DNA from: Acinetobacter gandensis
GTDB lineage: Bacteria > Pseudomonadota > Gammaproteobacteria > Pseudomonadales > Moraxellaceae
Direction of reading: 5' to 3'
Assembly: GCF_001678755.1 (NCBI RefSeq)
Contig: NZ_LZDS01000001.1
Coordinates: forward strand, 124,001-188,000
DNA length: 64,000 bases
Both the position numbers and the translations under genes were made by a program. Below, piece after piece: positions 35,421 to 44,851 of this stretch. The stretch's first letter is position 1; each line of letters starts with the position of its first letter. The notes below the pieces were generated by a model. That model saw only the letters and a program-made list of their open reading frames with translations. It was not told the DNA's origin and ran no database searches.

Positions 35421-36119
35421 TTATTCTTGATCTTTGGATTTATGATGATTGGGTACATGGGCAATATATTGTAAAGCGATTAGCCTCGATACAATTAAAG
35501 CCAGATACATCACACCACAAAACATTTGCAGCATGGCCAATACTCGCGCAGGAGCACTCATTGGCATTAAATCAGACAAGCCTGTAGCCGACTGTAAACT
35601 AAAACTCAAAAATAATAGATCAAGCCAAGACTGTAAGCCGGGCTCCGCTGGATTCACGAAACTATCGGGATAAATTAATTGGCAAATGCTATATAAAAAT
35701 GCAAAAGCCCATGCAATTAAGGTAAAGACAGCACCCGCTGCAAACAACTCATCTTTGGTCAAATATCGGTCTGCAAACATATAGCGTAATACCCCATAAG
35801 CCGCACTCAAATACGCACAGGCTTCAAAAGCATGGGCAATAATCTGAATATTCGGGTCGTTTACCCCAAACATAATCAGGGTCGAAAATAGCACCGCACA
35901 TCCGACAAAACTCAGCCCCAAAATCGTAAACATCGGCGTTTGTCGAATGACTTTAGCAATAATCAATAAAACCAATACGCCCAAGACCCATAATAAAGCA
36001 CGGAATGATGGACTCTCACGGGTAAAAGCTGTGAGTACCAAAATCAGAAATTGTGTGAGTAACAACCAGGCCGAAGGCAATAAGCGAAACCCTTTCCAAA
36101 AATCTACCAATCCTTGCAT
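35421..36119 (-). CDS. Ion-channel-family membrane protein, atypical filter
   Basis: The 232-residue protein has about six hydrophobic segments, the last two framing a pore-loop-like stretch (WLDLLFLSFSLQSATGLSDLMPMSAPARVLAMLQMFCGVMYLALIVSRL) that resembles the Ion_trans_2 (two-helix potassium channel) domain. In place of the K+ filter TVGYGD it has SATGLSDL, so K+ selectivity is doubtful. It is probably a channel-derived membrane protein of unknown ion specificity. Single gene, convergent with omp33-36. Confidence 0.7.
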   Translation of the reverse strand: MQGLVDFWKGFRLLPSAWLLLTQFLILVLTAFTRESPSFRALLWVLGVLVLLIIAKVIRQTPMFTILGLSFVGCAVLFSTLIMFGVNDPNIQIIAHAFEACAYLSAAYGVLRYMFADRYLTKDELFAAGAVFTLIAWAFAFLYSICQLIYPDSFVNPAEPGLQSWLDLLFLSFSLQSATGLSDLMPMSAPARVLAMLQMFCGVMYLALIVSRLIALQYIAHVPNHHKSKDQE

Positions 36120-36373
36120 TGTTCATTTTCTCAATATGCTTTGGGCGAATATTCAAATTGTTCTTATCACGAAATTTATGCTTAATCTCGAGGCCAAACA
36201 TTTATTCTAAATTAGCATGAACATCTATTTTTTCTGCAAATATTTGTTGATGTCATCACATTCATTTCTCTCCTATCCTAAGTATTTGCGCTTACAAATA
36301 CGGTCATAAAAGGTGATGTAAATTTAAGCACAAAGGTACAAAGTAAAAAATGCGTTGTATGGGAAGAACAATA

Positions 36374-36751
36374 ATGAATATTCGTATATTTTTACTTGCG
36401 TGATGCTGTGCGTTTTTCATTTCAGCCTGTAGCCAAAAGGACACACCACTCGATGGCCATGAAAATTATATTGGTACATGGCAGAACGCCCAAAGTGAAT
36501 TAATCATTCGCCCATCGGGTAATGTGAATTACAAGCATCAGGAACATACTGAGAAAAGCATCGCCAATCAAACCTTCAATGATGCCAAACAATCCAATTT
36601 CAAAGCTCCAATCACAAGTTTTAATGCGCAAAGCTTTCGTATCGGGCAAGATCAACTCAGCCATGAATTTAAGATTGACCAAGCACCTTATCAAGATGAA
36701 CAAGGTCATTGGAAAATGACACTCAATGGTGAAAGCTACACCCGTCAATAG
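36374..36751 (+). pseudogene. Small lipoprotein gene interrupted by TGA in the signal peptide
   Basis: From ATG 36374 (GGAAGAA ahead) the frame encodes MNIRIFLLA, then TGA at 36401-36403, then CCAFFISAC-SQK, a good lipobox, and an open frame to the TAG at 36749-36751. Reading the TGA as Trp gives a 125-residue lipoprotein with mature domain GTWQNAQSELIIRPSGNVNY, similar in style to small lipocalin-like outer-membrane proteins. Only this one codon breaks it. A start at GTG 36524 would lose the signal and most of the domain. It is thus a recent pseudogene or a sequencing error. Confidence 0.6.
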
Positions 36752-36780
36752 CAAAGATGTTGAAAATACTTGGGCATAAA

Positions 36781-36804
36781 AAAGCCCCTCTACAGGGGCT
36801 TTTT
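36781..36804. terminator. Bidirectional intrinsic terminator
   Basis: AGCCCCT-ctac-AGGGGCT with A and T flanks, between the lipoprotein frame and actP. Confidence 0.85.
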
Positions 36805-36816
36805 AAGATGTTCAGA

Positions 36817-38532
36817 TTAGTGATCTGAAGCACCTGAGATACCAATACCAGTTTGTGAACGTACATACTGCGCATCGAATGCTTTACGTTCTGCTTGTGC
36901 TTGTGCTGAGTTATCAGTCACAGAGAACAACCAGCAGCAGATGAACGCTAATGGCATTGCAAAGATTGCTGGACCATTGAATGGGTTAATTGGTGTTTCA
37001 GAAATTGCGAATGTATCTACCCAAACTGCTTTAGACAATACAATCAGTACAACTGCTGTTAATAGACCAACTAGACCACCAATCACTGCACCGCGAGTGG
37101 TTAAACCTTTCCAGAACATTGACAATACAAGTACTGGGAAGTTTGCACACGCTGCTACAGAGAACGCCAAACCAACCATGAACGCTACGTTTTGTTTCTC
37201 GAACAAGATACCTAAAATCATCGCAAAGATCGCAAGACCTAAAGTTGCAATTTTAGACATACGTAGTTCTGATTCAGGTGTTGTTTGACCTTTCTTGAAT
37301 ACGTTTGCATACAAGTCATGTGAGATTGCAGAAGCACCTGAAAGTGTCAGACCCGCAACTACCGCAAGAATTGTTGCGAATGCTACTGCTGAAATGAAGC
37401 CCATGAACAAGTCACCGCCTAACGCATCAGACAAGTGCACCGCAGCCATGTTGTTACCACCTACAAGCTCAAGCTTGCCAGTCACTGCCATTTTCGCTAC
37501 ATCAAGGAATTGTGGGTTGTTCGATACATAAAGGATCGCACCAAAACCGATGATGAAAGTTAATAGGTAGAAGTAACCAATGAAACCTGTTGCCACAACC
37601 ACTGATTTACGCGCTTCTTTTGCATCTTTTACCGTGAAGAAACGCATCAAGATATGTGGCAGACCTGCTGTACCAAACATCAATGCAAGACCAAGAGAAA
37701 TCGCATCAATCGGGTTTGCTGCAAGTTTACCTGGACCCATAATGTTGGTTGCTTCAGCTAAAGTTACATCATGCACTTTAGAGAATACTTCAATCGATTG
37801 AGAGAACATTTCAGAGAAACTGAAGCCCACACCTTTCATCACCATGAATGCCATGAAAGTCGCACCAGACAATAGCATTACAGCTTTAATGATCTGTACC
37901 CAAGTTGTCGCCAACATACCACCGAAGATTACGTAAGCCATCATCAGAAGGCCAACAATCACCACAGCGATGTTGTAGTTCAAACCGAAGAGGAGTTTGA
38001 TCAACTGACCCGCACCCACCATCTGAGCGATTAGGTAGAATGCAACCACTACGAGTGAACTGATCGCTGCCAAAGTACGTACTGGTTTTTCAGCCAAACG
38101 GAATGAAACCACGTCCGATAAGTTGAATTTACCCAAGTTACGAAGACGTTCAGCCACCAAGAACAATACGATTGGCCAACCCACCATGAAGCCCAATGAA
38201 TACAGTAGACCGTCAAAGCCTGAACTGAATACCATTGCGGAAATACCCAAGAACGATGCTGCTGACATATAGTCACCGGCAATCGCGAGACCATTTTGGA
38301 AACCCGAAATACCCCCACCCGCTGTATAGAAGTCAGCAGTGTTGGTGGTTTGCTTCGCAGCCCATTTGGTAATCAGTAAGGTAAAGCCCACAAAGATGGC
38401 AAACATGATAATTGCATGCCAGTTGGTTGCTTGTTGCTCTGCAGCACCTAAATCAGGTCCTGCCATTGCCATGCTCGACATGAGCAATGCTGGTGCTGCC
38501 AGCGCTTGTGCTTTCAATGAATTCCATTTCAT
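36817..38532 (-). CDS. actP: Cation/acetate symporter ActP
   Basis: ActP is a sodium:solute symporter that takes up acetate and other short carboxylates. The 571-residue protein has an N-terminal signal-like helix ([12 protein letters not shown]), the family core ([34 protein letters not shown]; about residues 65-100) and some thirteen helices. ATG 38532 is chosen because AAGGA lies about twelve bases ahead and it begins one base after the yjcH stop; an upstream in-frame start at 38574 would overlap yjcH. It forms the yjcH-actP operon, next to the CrbS-like sensor. Confidence 0.95.
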   Translation of the reverse strand: MKWNSLKAQALAAPALLMSSMAMAGPDLGAAEQQATNWHAIIMFAIFVGFTLLITKWAAKQTTNTADFYTAGGGISGFQNGLAIAGDYMSAASFLGISAMVFSSGFDGLLYSLGFMVGWPIVLFLVAERLRNLGKFNLSDVVSFRLAEKPVRTLAAISSLVVVAFYLIAQMVGAGQLIKLLFGLNYNIAVVIVGLLMMAYVIFGGMLATTWVQIIKAVMLLSGATFMAFMVMKGVGFSFSEMFSQSIEVFSKVHDVTLAEATNIMGPGKLAANPIDAISLGLALMFGTAGLPHILMRFFTVKDAKEARKSVVVATGFIGYFYLLTFIIGFGAILYVSNNPQFLDVAKMAVTGKLELVGGNNMAAVHLSDALGGDLFMGFISAVAFATILAVVAGLTLSGASAISHDLYANVFKKGQTTPESELRMSKIATLGLAIFAMILGILFEKQNVAFMVGLAFSVAACANFPVLVLSMFWKGLTTRGAVIGGLVGLLTAVVLIVLSKAVWVDTFAISETPINPFNGPAIFAMPLAFICCWLFSVTDNSAQAQAERKAFDAQYVRSQTGIGISGASDH

Positions 38533-38533
38533 C

Positions 38534-38866
38534 TTAGTGCGGTCCTTTTTCATGAGCGATTGCTTCAACTTCACGCATTGCTTCTTGGTTTAATGCATCC
38601 AACTTGTTGTTCGCGATATATGAATACACACCACAAAGCACAAATGACAGAACGATAATGCTCAGACCTAATGGCATCCCAATCGTTGTTACACCACCGC
38701 TTACGGATTGCATCAAAAACTCTTTGTTGTAGCCTACAAGCAGCATGAAGCCGACATAAACCACTAACATGATGATCGTCAAAGTCCAGCTTAGCTTACT
38801 TTTACGGCTCACCATTTCCTTAAATTTTGGATTCTGTAGAATTTGTTCTACCTGTCTCTCATCCAT
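38534..38866 (-). CDS. yjcH: DUF485 membrane protein YjcH
   Basis: The 110-residue protein has two membrane helices (about 27-50 and 62-88) and the DUF485 pattern ([33 protein letters not shown]). It is nearly always encoded just before actP and is co-transcribed with it; its role is unknown but is presumed to support the permease. A GGAGAA ribosome site precedes the ATG. Confidence 0.93.
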   Translation of the reverse strand: MDERQVEQILQNPKFKEMVSRKSKLSWTLTIIMLVVYVGFMLLVGYNKEFLMQSVSGGVTTIGMPLGLSIIVLSFVLCGVYSYIANNKLDALNQEAMREVEAIAHEKGPH

Positions 38867-39046
38867 AATGTTCTCCTTACGCCGAACCTTGGCGTCAATT
38901 TTTTAATTCGAATTATTTCGAAGCTAAACTTACCAATGTTCCTTATTGTTTGTAATTTAGACTTTGGTCGTTAAATTTTGAGCAATTACCTTTATAAACG
39001 GATGGATGCGGTATTATTAACGCAGGATTAATATGCTGTAGGCTCT

Positions 39047-42000
39047 ATGAATAGTTGGCTCATTGTCGGGGTGCTGGCCCTTTACATCGCATTACTTTTT
39101 GTTTGTGCATTCTTTGGTGAAAAGCATGCCAGCAGGCTCAGTACCCGCGGCAGAATGTTACTGTTCAGTCTGACTTTAGGGGTTTACTGTTCCTCTTGGA
39201 CCTTTTATGGCGCAACTGGTGCCGCGGTTCGTGAAGGCATTATTTTTCTACCGATTTACTTAGGCCCCTTACTGTTCGTCGCTTTAGGCTATGACATTTG
39301 GCGCCGTCTCGGTCGTGTACGTCAGCATCATGCCATTTCATCCATTGCCGACTTTGTTGCAGCCCGTTATGGTAAAAGTGGTCCCTTGGCCTCTTTGGTG
39401 ACCATTCTTGCCGTCATTGCCATTATTCCTTACTTGGCCTTACAGCTTCGCGCCATTGCGCTAAGTGCTACGGTTATTTTAGAGCCGACAGCTGGATTGA
39501 CAGAAACCACCAATAGCGTGTTGTTCCTCACCGGTATTTTGGCCATTTTGGCCATGATGTTTGGCACACGACAAATTGCCAATACCGAGCAACATGGCGG
39601 CCTCATGCTTGCCGTGGCTTTCGAATCTTTTGTTAAGCTTTTTGCTTTATTGGCAGTTGCGCTGTTCTTTGTATTTGAATCACCTGAAAATATGGCACAA
39701 ATCAGCCATGACATTAGCAGTACATTTAAAGATGTGCAGCTCAAAGGCGTGCCTGAAAGTTTTTGGGTTCAAACATTATTGGCGGCGCTTGCGATCATCT
39801 GCCTACCCCGACAATTCCATGTCGCGGTGGTAGAACTCCGTGATGAAAAACATATTCGTGGTGCGCGTCGTTGGTTTGCCGTTTATCTGATTTTAACCAT
39901 TGTGGCAATTATTCCAATTGCCAGTTGGGCGCTCCATGCAGCACCAGCGTATTTGGCTATTCCAGATGTCGCAGTACTATCGTTACCCTTAAGTTATAAC
40001 CAAGACTGGTTGACCTTATTGGCATTTTTAGGGGGCTTTTCAGCCTCTACAGGTATGCTATTAGTCTCATCCGTTGCACTCTCAATCATGCTTAGTAATG
40101 ACTTGATTATGCCTGCACTGTGGCGTACTAAGCTGTTATCTCGTCATGATAAGCGCTTGCCCTTAGTTCTAAAATTCACACGCCGAATTTGTATTTTAGC
40201 TGTGATGTTACTGGGCTTCTTGTTTTTCCATTTCTTTAATGACATTGACCAACTTTCAGTTTTTGGCCTGTTAGCGTTTAGTGCGGTGGCGCAATTCGCC
40301 CCTGCCCTCATCGGTGGCTTATATTGGCGTGGTGGTAGTAAACAAGGGGTTTATGCGGGTTTAATTACAGGTTTTGGCATGTGGGCATATACGCTGTTAT
40401 TACCAACGGTATTACGTAGTCTACCTGCACAATTTCAAGATTTTACCAACCAACTTTTAATGTATGGCCCTTTTGGTCTGAGTTGGTTGCGTCCAGAAGC
40501 GCTCCTAGGCTTTGAATCTTTTGATGCACTGACACATGGTGTGGTTTGGGCATTAGGTCTCAACATCACTTTGTACATTTGGATATCACGTGTGTTCCGT
40601 CCAAGCGTGGCAGAACAAATTCAAGCAGAAAGTTTCTTTTACTATGAAACCAAACCGCTGCCAACACAAAGTGCAAACAATGACATCAGTTATATTCATC
40701 ACGATGTTGCACGTTTAAAAGTAGGTGACTTAATTACCCTTGCCAAACGTATTACAGGTGATGGTCCAACCACGCGTGCCTTCACTCAATTTTGTGCACA
40801 AAACAATGTGGTGCTGAATGAAAATAGCAGTGCCAACGGTATGTGGTGGCGTTTTACCGAACAATATTTAGCGGGAACCATTGGTGCAGCCTCGGCACGT
40901 ACTCTACTCACCACTGCAATGGTGAATAATGGTTTGGCTCTTGGACAAGTCGCAAATATTCTTGACCAAGCCTCGCAGTGGCAACGTTTTAACCAAAACC
41001 TGATCATGACCATGATCGACCATATGACCCAAGGGGTATCAGTTGTCGATGAAAATATGTGTTTGGTTGCTTGGAATAATCAGTACCTCAAACTATTCGA
41101 TTATCCAAAAGATATTGTTTATGTAGGATGTCCTATCTCAGACTTGATTCGTTATAACGCAGAACGTGGTGAATGTGGTCCAGGTTCGGTTGAAGAACAT
41201 GTTCGTAAGCGCATGCACTGGATGCAAGTCGGAAGTGCGCATGAGTTCGAGCGTATCCGTAAAGATGGCCGCGTGATTCAAATGCGCGGTAACCCCATTG
41301 AAGGTGGCGGCTTCGTAACCACTTTTGCTGACATTACCGCTTTCCGTGAAAACGAAGCCTTACTTGAAGGCCGTGTACAAGATCGTACCCAACAATTGGC
41401 CAATGCACTGTCAGAACAACAATTGGCACGTGAACAGGCCGATAAAGCCAACATGTCAAAAAGCCGCTTTATTGCTGCTGCTAGTCACGATTTATTACAA
41501 CCAATGCATGCAGCGCGTCTGTTCAGCACTGCTTTAGAACAAAGTGTACAAAACGATGATGACCGTAAAACCTTGCAGCAGCTAGACCGTGCACTGCATG
41601 GTGCAGAAAGTATGCTCTCTGCCCTGTTGGATATTGCCCGACTCGAAGGAGGGACAATTCAACCGAAACGCCAGCCTTATCCATTACACGATTTGCTCAG
41701 TGACCTTGAACTACAATTTAAGTCGATTGCAGCACAGCGTAATATTAAACTCAGCGTACATGACGCTCAGTTCTGGATTGATACTGATCCGCAGTGGATT
41801 CGACGCATCATTCAAAACTTTGTCAGTAATGCTTTGCGCTACACAGCACGTGGTCGCGTCGTTGTCGGCGTTCTGCGCTCAGCACGTCCGGGGCACATTC
41901 GGATTGGCGTTTGGGATACTGGTCCAGGCATTGCCGAAGAACAACGGATTAAATTATTCCAAGAATTTGAGCGCTGTGGACATACCTCGCCATGGGGTGA

Positions 42001-42532
42001 ACAAGGTTTAGGGCTAGGACTTGCGATCGTGCAACGGATGACCAGCTTGCTCGATTACCCTGTACATGTCTACTCAGAACTCGGTCATGGCTCTTGCTTT
42101 ATGATTGAAGTGCCCGTGGTAGCTGCACCTAAAGTCGTGGCTGCTCCAACTCAGGCTGTACCGCTCAAAACCAAGGCCTACAAAATTCTTTGCTTGGACA
42201 ATGATGAAACCATTTTGGAAGGTATGTCGACCTTACTGACCAAATGGGGTTATCAAGTGTTTAAAGCAACAGAACCTGAACAAGCGATGGAATTAATCAA
42301 ACAGGAAAATATTCAGGTTTGGTTGGTCGATCAGCACTTAAACAATAATAAAATTGGCCTCGATTTTATTGTTGAGAACCGTCAAGAAAATGTACCTGTT
42401 GCATTGATCACAGCAGATTCGGATCCTGAACTGCCACAGCGCTTAAAAGATTTGAATATTGTCTTGCTGAAAAAACCTTTGAAACCAGCATCATTGCGTT
42501 CTTGGTTATCCGGCTTGAAAATTTCCAAGTAA
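39047..42532 (+). CDS. Hybrid sensor kinase with SSS-transporter domain (CrbS-like)
   Basis: The 1161-residue protein has, in order: a sodium:solute symporter-like domain of about thirteen helices (residues 1-520), a PAS domain (about 660-770; MTQGVSVVDENMCLVAWNNQ), a coiled linker, a HisKA domain with His814 (AAASHDLLQPMHAARLF), an HATPase domain (N box NFVSNALRYT; G boxes DTGPGIAE and GLGLGLAIVQRM) and a receiver domain with Asp1095 (VWLVDQHL). This matches CrbS/MxtR-type kinases that with CrbR/ErdR control acs and acetate uptake. It is divergent from yjcH-actP. Its own receiver suggests a phosphorelay or self-regulation. A crbR-like gene is at 43824. Confidence 0.9.
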   Translation: MNSWLIVGVLALYIALLFVCAFFGEKHASRLSTRGRMLLFSLTLGVYCSSWTFYGATGAAVREGIIFLPIYLGPLLFVALGYDIWRRLGRVRQHHAISSIADFVAARYGKSGPLASLVTILAVIAIIPYLALQLRAIALSATVILEPTAGLTETTNSVLFLTGILAILAMMFGTRQIANTEQHGGLMLAVAFESFVKLFALLAVALFFVFESPENMAQISHDISSTFKDVQLKGVPESFWVQTLLAALAIICLPRQFHVAVVELRDEKHIRGARRWFAVYLILTIVAIIPIASWALHAAPAYLAIPDVAVLSLPLSYNQDWLTLLAFLGGFSASTGMLLVSSVALSIMLSNDLIMPALWRTKLLSRHDKRLPLVLKFTRRICILAVMLLGFLFFHFFNDIDQLSVFGLLAFSAVAQFAPALIGGLYWRGGSKQGVYAGLITGFGMWAYTLLLPTVLRSLPAQFQDFTNQLLMYGPFGLSWLRPEALLGFESFDALTHGVVWALGLNITLYIWISRVFRPSVAEQIQAESFFYYETKPLPTQSANNDISYIHHDVARLKVGDLITLAKRITGDGPTTRAFTQFCAQNNVVLNENSSANGMWWRFTEQYLAGTIGAASARTLLTTAMVNNGLALGQVANILDQASQWQRFNQNLIMTMIDHMTQGVSVVDENMCLVAWNNQYLKLFDYPKDIVYVGCPISDLIRYNAERGECGPGSVEEHVRKRMHWMQVGSAHEFERIRKDGRVIQMRGNPIEGGGFVTTFADITAFRENEALLEGRVQDRTQQLANALSEQQLAREQADKANMSKSRFIAAASHDLLQPMHAARLFSTALEQSVQNDDDRKTLQQLDRALHGAESMLSALLDIARLEGGTIQPKRQPYPLHDLLSDLELQFKSIAAQRNIKLSVHDAQFWIDTDPQWIRRIIQNFVSNALRYTARGRVVVGVLRSARPGHIRIGVWDTGPGIAEEQRIKLFQEFERCGHTSPWGEQGLGLGLAIVQRMTSLLDYPVHVYSELGHGSCFMIEVPVVAAPKVVAAPTQAVPLKTKAYKILCLDNDETILEGMSTLLTKWGYQVFKATEPEQAMELIKQENIQVWLVDQHLNNNKIGLDFIVENRQENVPVALITADSDPELPQRLKDLNIVLLKKPLKPASLRSWLSGLKISK

Positions 42533-42559
42533 AGACGCTAGATAGTTATGTGAAAAATG

Positions 42560-42590
42560 GCCCATTTCAGTCACATGAAATGGGCTTTTC
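42560..42590 (+). terminator. Terminator of the sensor kinase gene
   Basis: GCCCATTTCA-gtcaca-TGAAATGGGC followed by TTTTC, 27 bases after the stop. Confidence 0.8.
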
Positions 42591-42954
42591 TTTACCAAGA
42601 ATTTACTTTCAATTACTCAAATGGCGAAAGATCATTGCTCACAGGCAAAATATTTCAAAATCAGCCCAAATTCACGCATATATATTGACCAAAATCATCA
42701 ATTTTCGAATGCCTATGGCAAAAAATAACCAATCTATAAGTGAACACTTGTACACTTAGTTACAATTTAAAATATCATTGATAAATAAGTAGTTTTAATA
42801 CTAAAAAAATAAAATTAAAACTTTAGTCGTATATTTATACAGCAGTCTTCGATCTAAAAATGATCATAAGAAATTGATCAGTTTCTAACATCTTTAATGA
42901 GCCTTCACCCACTCCATTTGAGAAGCTGATCGATCACTCAATAAGGAGTCTATT
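42591..42954. other. AT-rich spacer
   Basis: I see no gene here; an open frame crossing it from 42502 overlaps the kinase end and is a shadow. TGATCA-type motifs recur near 42855-42935 (GATCATAAG, TTGATCAG, CTGATCGATCA) ahead of the next gene and may be control sites. Confidence 0.35.
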
Positions 42955-43722
42955 GTGAATATTTCTAAAGTTGTTCCACATGGTTTCGATCAAAACCTAC
43001 AATTTCATCGTCAATATGGTGTTAATTCAATTTTGCCAGAAATTGATTGGTCGACTTTGTTCAAATTCAGTAAGCTCGACGAGACACAAATCGCCGCACT
43101 CGAAACCTTATACCGCAGCGCTGTTCCCCTCGCCCTGCAAGTTTTTGATGAACTAAATTTTGACGTGTTCGCACACAACGCCTATAAGCCGCAAGGACTT
43201 GGATTGTTCGATCGTTTGGCTGAGCAAGAAGAGCTTCTGTTACAAAGTCTAGAGGCTGAGAGTAATTGCTTAAGTGAAGCAACCCGTCATCAAATTTGGA
43301 GCATGTTACTGCGTGGTGGTGCCGTCTTGGTCTTTAAAGCATGGCTCGGTAAAGTCAAAACTGATCAAAACCAACTCGACAAAACCCAATTTGATGAATT
43401 GTCAGATTTGCTCTTTATTAAAACCTCACCATTTGAATTGGCACAGCGTCTAGGTGTACATGCCAACTCAAATCAAGATCATATTTTCTTAATGTATGAC
43501 AACGACGTCTATTTAGATCGATTCAATAGCTTAGAAACAGCGGCGCTGTTTGTTGATCTTGGTGTCTATGATGCGGCATTTTTAAGTCTACGTGATGATC
43601 GTGTAGCTGATTATTTAAAATCACGTGGCTATGTGTCTGATGAACAAATTGATGAATTACAGTGTGCACTAAACCCACTGTACTGTACTGATCTCACTCC
43701 AAAACAAGACTATATCGCTTAA
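42955..43722 (+). CDS. Unknown soluble protein between the acetate kinase and regulator genes
   Basis: The 255-residue protein starts at GTG with AAGGAG seven bases ahead. It has no signal or membrane segment, is acidic and mainly helical, with a repeated acidic style (LETLYRSAVPLALQVFDEL; ELAQRLGVHANSNQDHIFLMYDNDVYLDRFNSLETAALFVDLGVYDAAFLSLRDDRVADYLKSRGY). I do not recognise the family. Its place between the CrbS-like kinase and the CrbR-like regulator suggests, without proof, a part in the same circuit. It is convergent with the regulator gene. Confidence 0.75.
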   Translation: MNISKVVPHGFDQNLQFHRQYGVNSILPEIDWSTLFKFSKLDETQIAALETLYRSAVPLALQVFDELNFDVFAHNAYKPQGLGLFDRLAEQEELLLQSLEAESNCLSEATRHQIWSMLLRGGAVLVFKAWLGKVKTDQNQLDKTQFDELSDLLFIKTSPFELAQRLGVHANSNQDHIFLMYDNDVYLDRFNSLETAALFVDLGVYDAAFLSLRDDRVADYLKSRGYVSDEQIDELQCALNPLYCTDLTPKQDYIA

Positions 43723-43780
43723 ACCTTGTAATCGATCTCTTTGATCTAGATTCTGTTTGATATAAATGCATCAGCATAAA

Positions 43781-43807
43781 AAAGACCTCCAAATGGAGGT
43801 CTTTTTT
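43781..43807. terminator. Bidirectional intrinsic terminator
   Basis: AGACCTCC-aaat-GGAGGTCT with A-run and T-run, between two convergent genes. Confidence 0.88.
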
Positions 43808-43823
43808 ATTGCATTGAATCTTG

Positions 43824-44474
43824 TTAGATTTTTTTCTCATCAATATTTAATGCATTAATGGCTAGAACTGCTTGCGTACGGTTTTGCACACCTAGTTTAC
43901 GGAAAATTGCAGTGACATGTGCTTTGATGGTTGCTTCTGACACATCAAGTTCATAAGCAATTTGTTTATTCAATAGACCTTCAGCCACCATCATCAATAC
44001 ACGGAATTGTTGTGGTGTGAGTGACTGAATACGTTCAGCCAATGCTGTTTCATCTGCTGCGCGTGGGTCAAAGTTCATGTTGGCTGGTAAATTTGGCGGC
44101 AACCAAATTTCACCTTCAAGCACTTGACGAATGGCTTCACCAATATGACTCGGATGTGCCGATTTCGGGATATAGCCCATTGCACCGTGCGCAATAGCAC
44201 GTTGAATAATTGAAGATTCTTCATGTGCAGAAACCACAATAATTGGAATCGACGGGAACTGAGCACGAATATGCACGAGTGCTGAAAAGCCTGAAGCACC
44301 TGGAAGGTTAAGATCAAGCAAAACAAGATCTGGCTCAGGGCCATTTTCAAGTCGTTCATAGCATTCATTGACTGCTGCAGTCTCATGAATTTGCGCCTGA
44401 GGCAAACTATAACGAACCGCCTGAATTAAAGCATGACGAAACAGCGGGTGATCATCAACGATTAAAATATTCAT
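43824..44474 (-). CDS. LuxR/NarL-type response regulator (CrbR/ErdR-like)
   Basis: The 216-residue protein has a receiver domain (residues 1-120; phospho-acceptor Asp54 in LVLLDLNLPG, Lys in YIPKSAH) and a LuxR-type helix-turn-helix (about 145-205; LTPQQFRVLMMVAEGLLNKQIAYELDVSEATIKAHV). Such regulators beside SSS-domain kinases (CrbR, ErdR) activate acs and related acetate or ethanol genes. The start ATG 44474 is preferred over TTG 44480; no strong ribosome site is seen for either. Confidence 0.88.
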   Translation of the reverse strand: MNILIVDDHPLFRHALIQAVRYSLPQAQIHETAAVNECYERLENGPEPDLVLLDLNLPGASGFSALVHIRAQFPSIPIIVVSAHEESSIIQRAIAHGAMGYIPKSAHPSHIGEAIRQVLEGEIWLPPNLPANMNFDPRAADETALAERIQSLTPQQFRVLMMVAEGLLNKQIAYELDVSEATIKAHVTAIFRKLGVQNRTQAVLAINALNIDEKKI

Positions 44475-44851
44475 AAGCAAGGTGGAGAGATCTTGTGCAC
44501 AATGACCCTATTCTAACCACACATGCTATGTGATGGATATGCAAGAACTTAATTTTTTGCATTTAATATGTAGAAATTCTGCACAAAATGCGCAATTCTT
44601 CTCATTTTCTATAAATCTTTAAATCTAATCACATTTTCATATAAATTTTATCAAGCAACTAAAAAAGCTTATCTAAAAGCAATATATGTTGATATTTCAA
44701 CAATTTATTTTTTTTATTCCAACTAATTTAGTCCTATTCAGCGCATATCTTAAAATCAGATAACTTTTCTGATTTTGGTTATTTTACAGCTATACCCCCC
44801 ATCGGGATTAATAAAAGGCATTCCGAGAAACCATCCTTTTAGGTTTAAAAA
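44475..44851. promoter_or_regulatory. Divergent control region of the response regulator and msuE
   Basis: This 377-base AT-rich spacer holds a perfect 8-bp inverted repeat, AAAATCAG (44752-44759) and CTGATTTT (44769-44776), about 80 bases before msuE, and a run of six C residues. It is a candidate operator or leader hairpin for the sulfur pair. I could not find a sigma-54 promoter pattern, which controls sfn genes in Pseudomonas. Confidence 0.4.

Noticed and set aside
42502-42759. Open frame of 85 codons behind the sensor kinase
   Set aside because: It begins inside the kinase gene in another frame and crosses the terminator hairpin.
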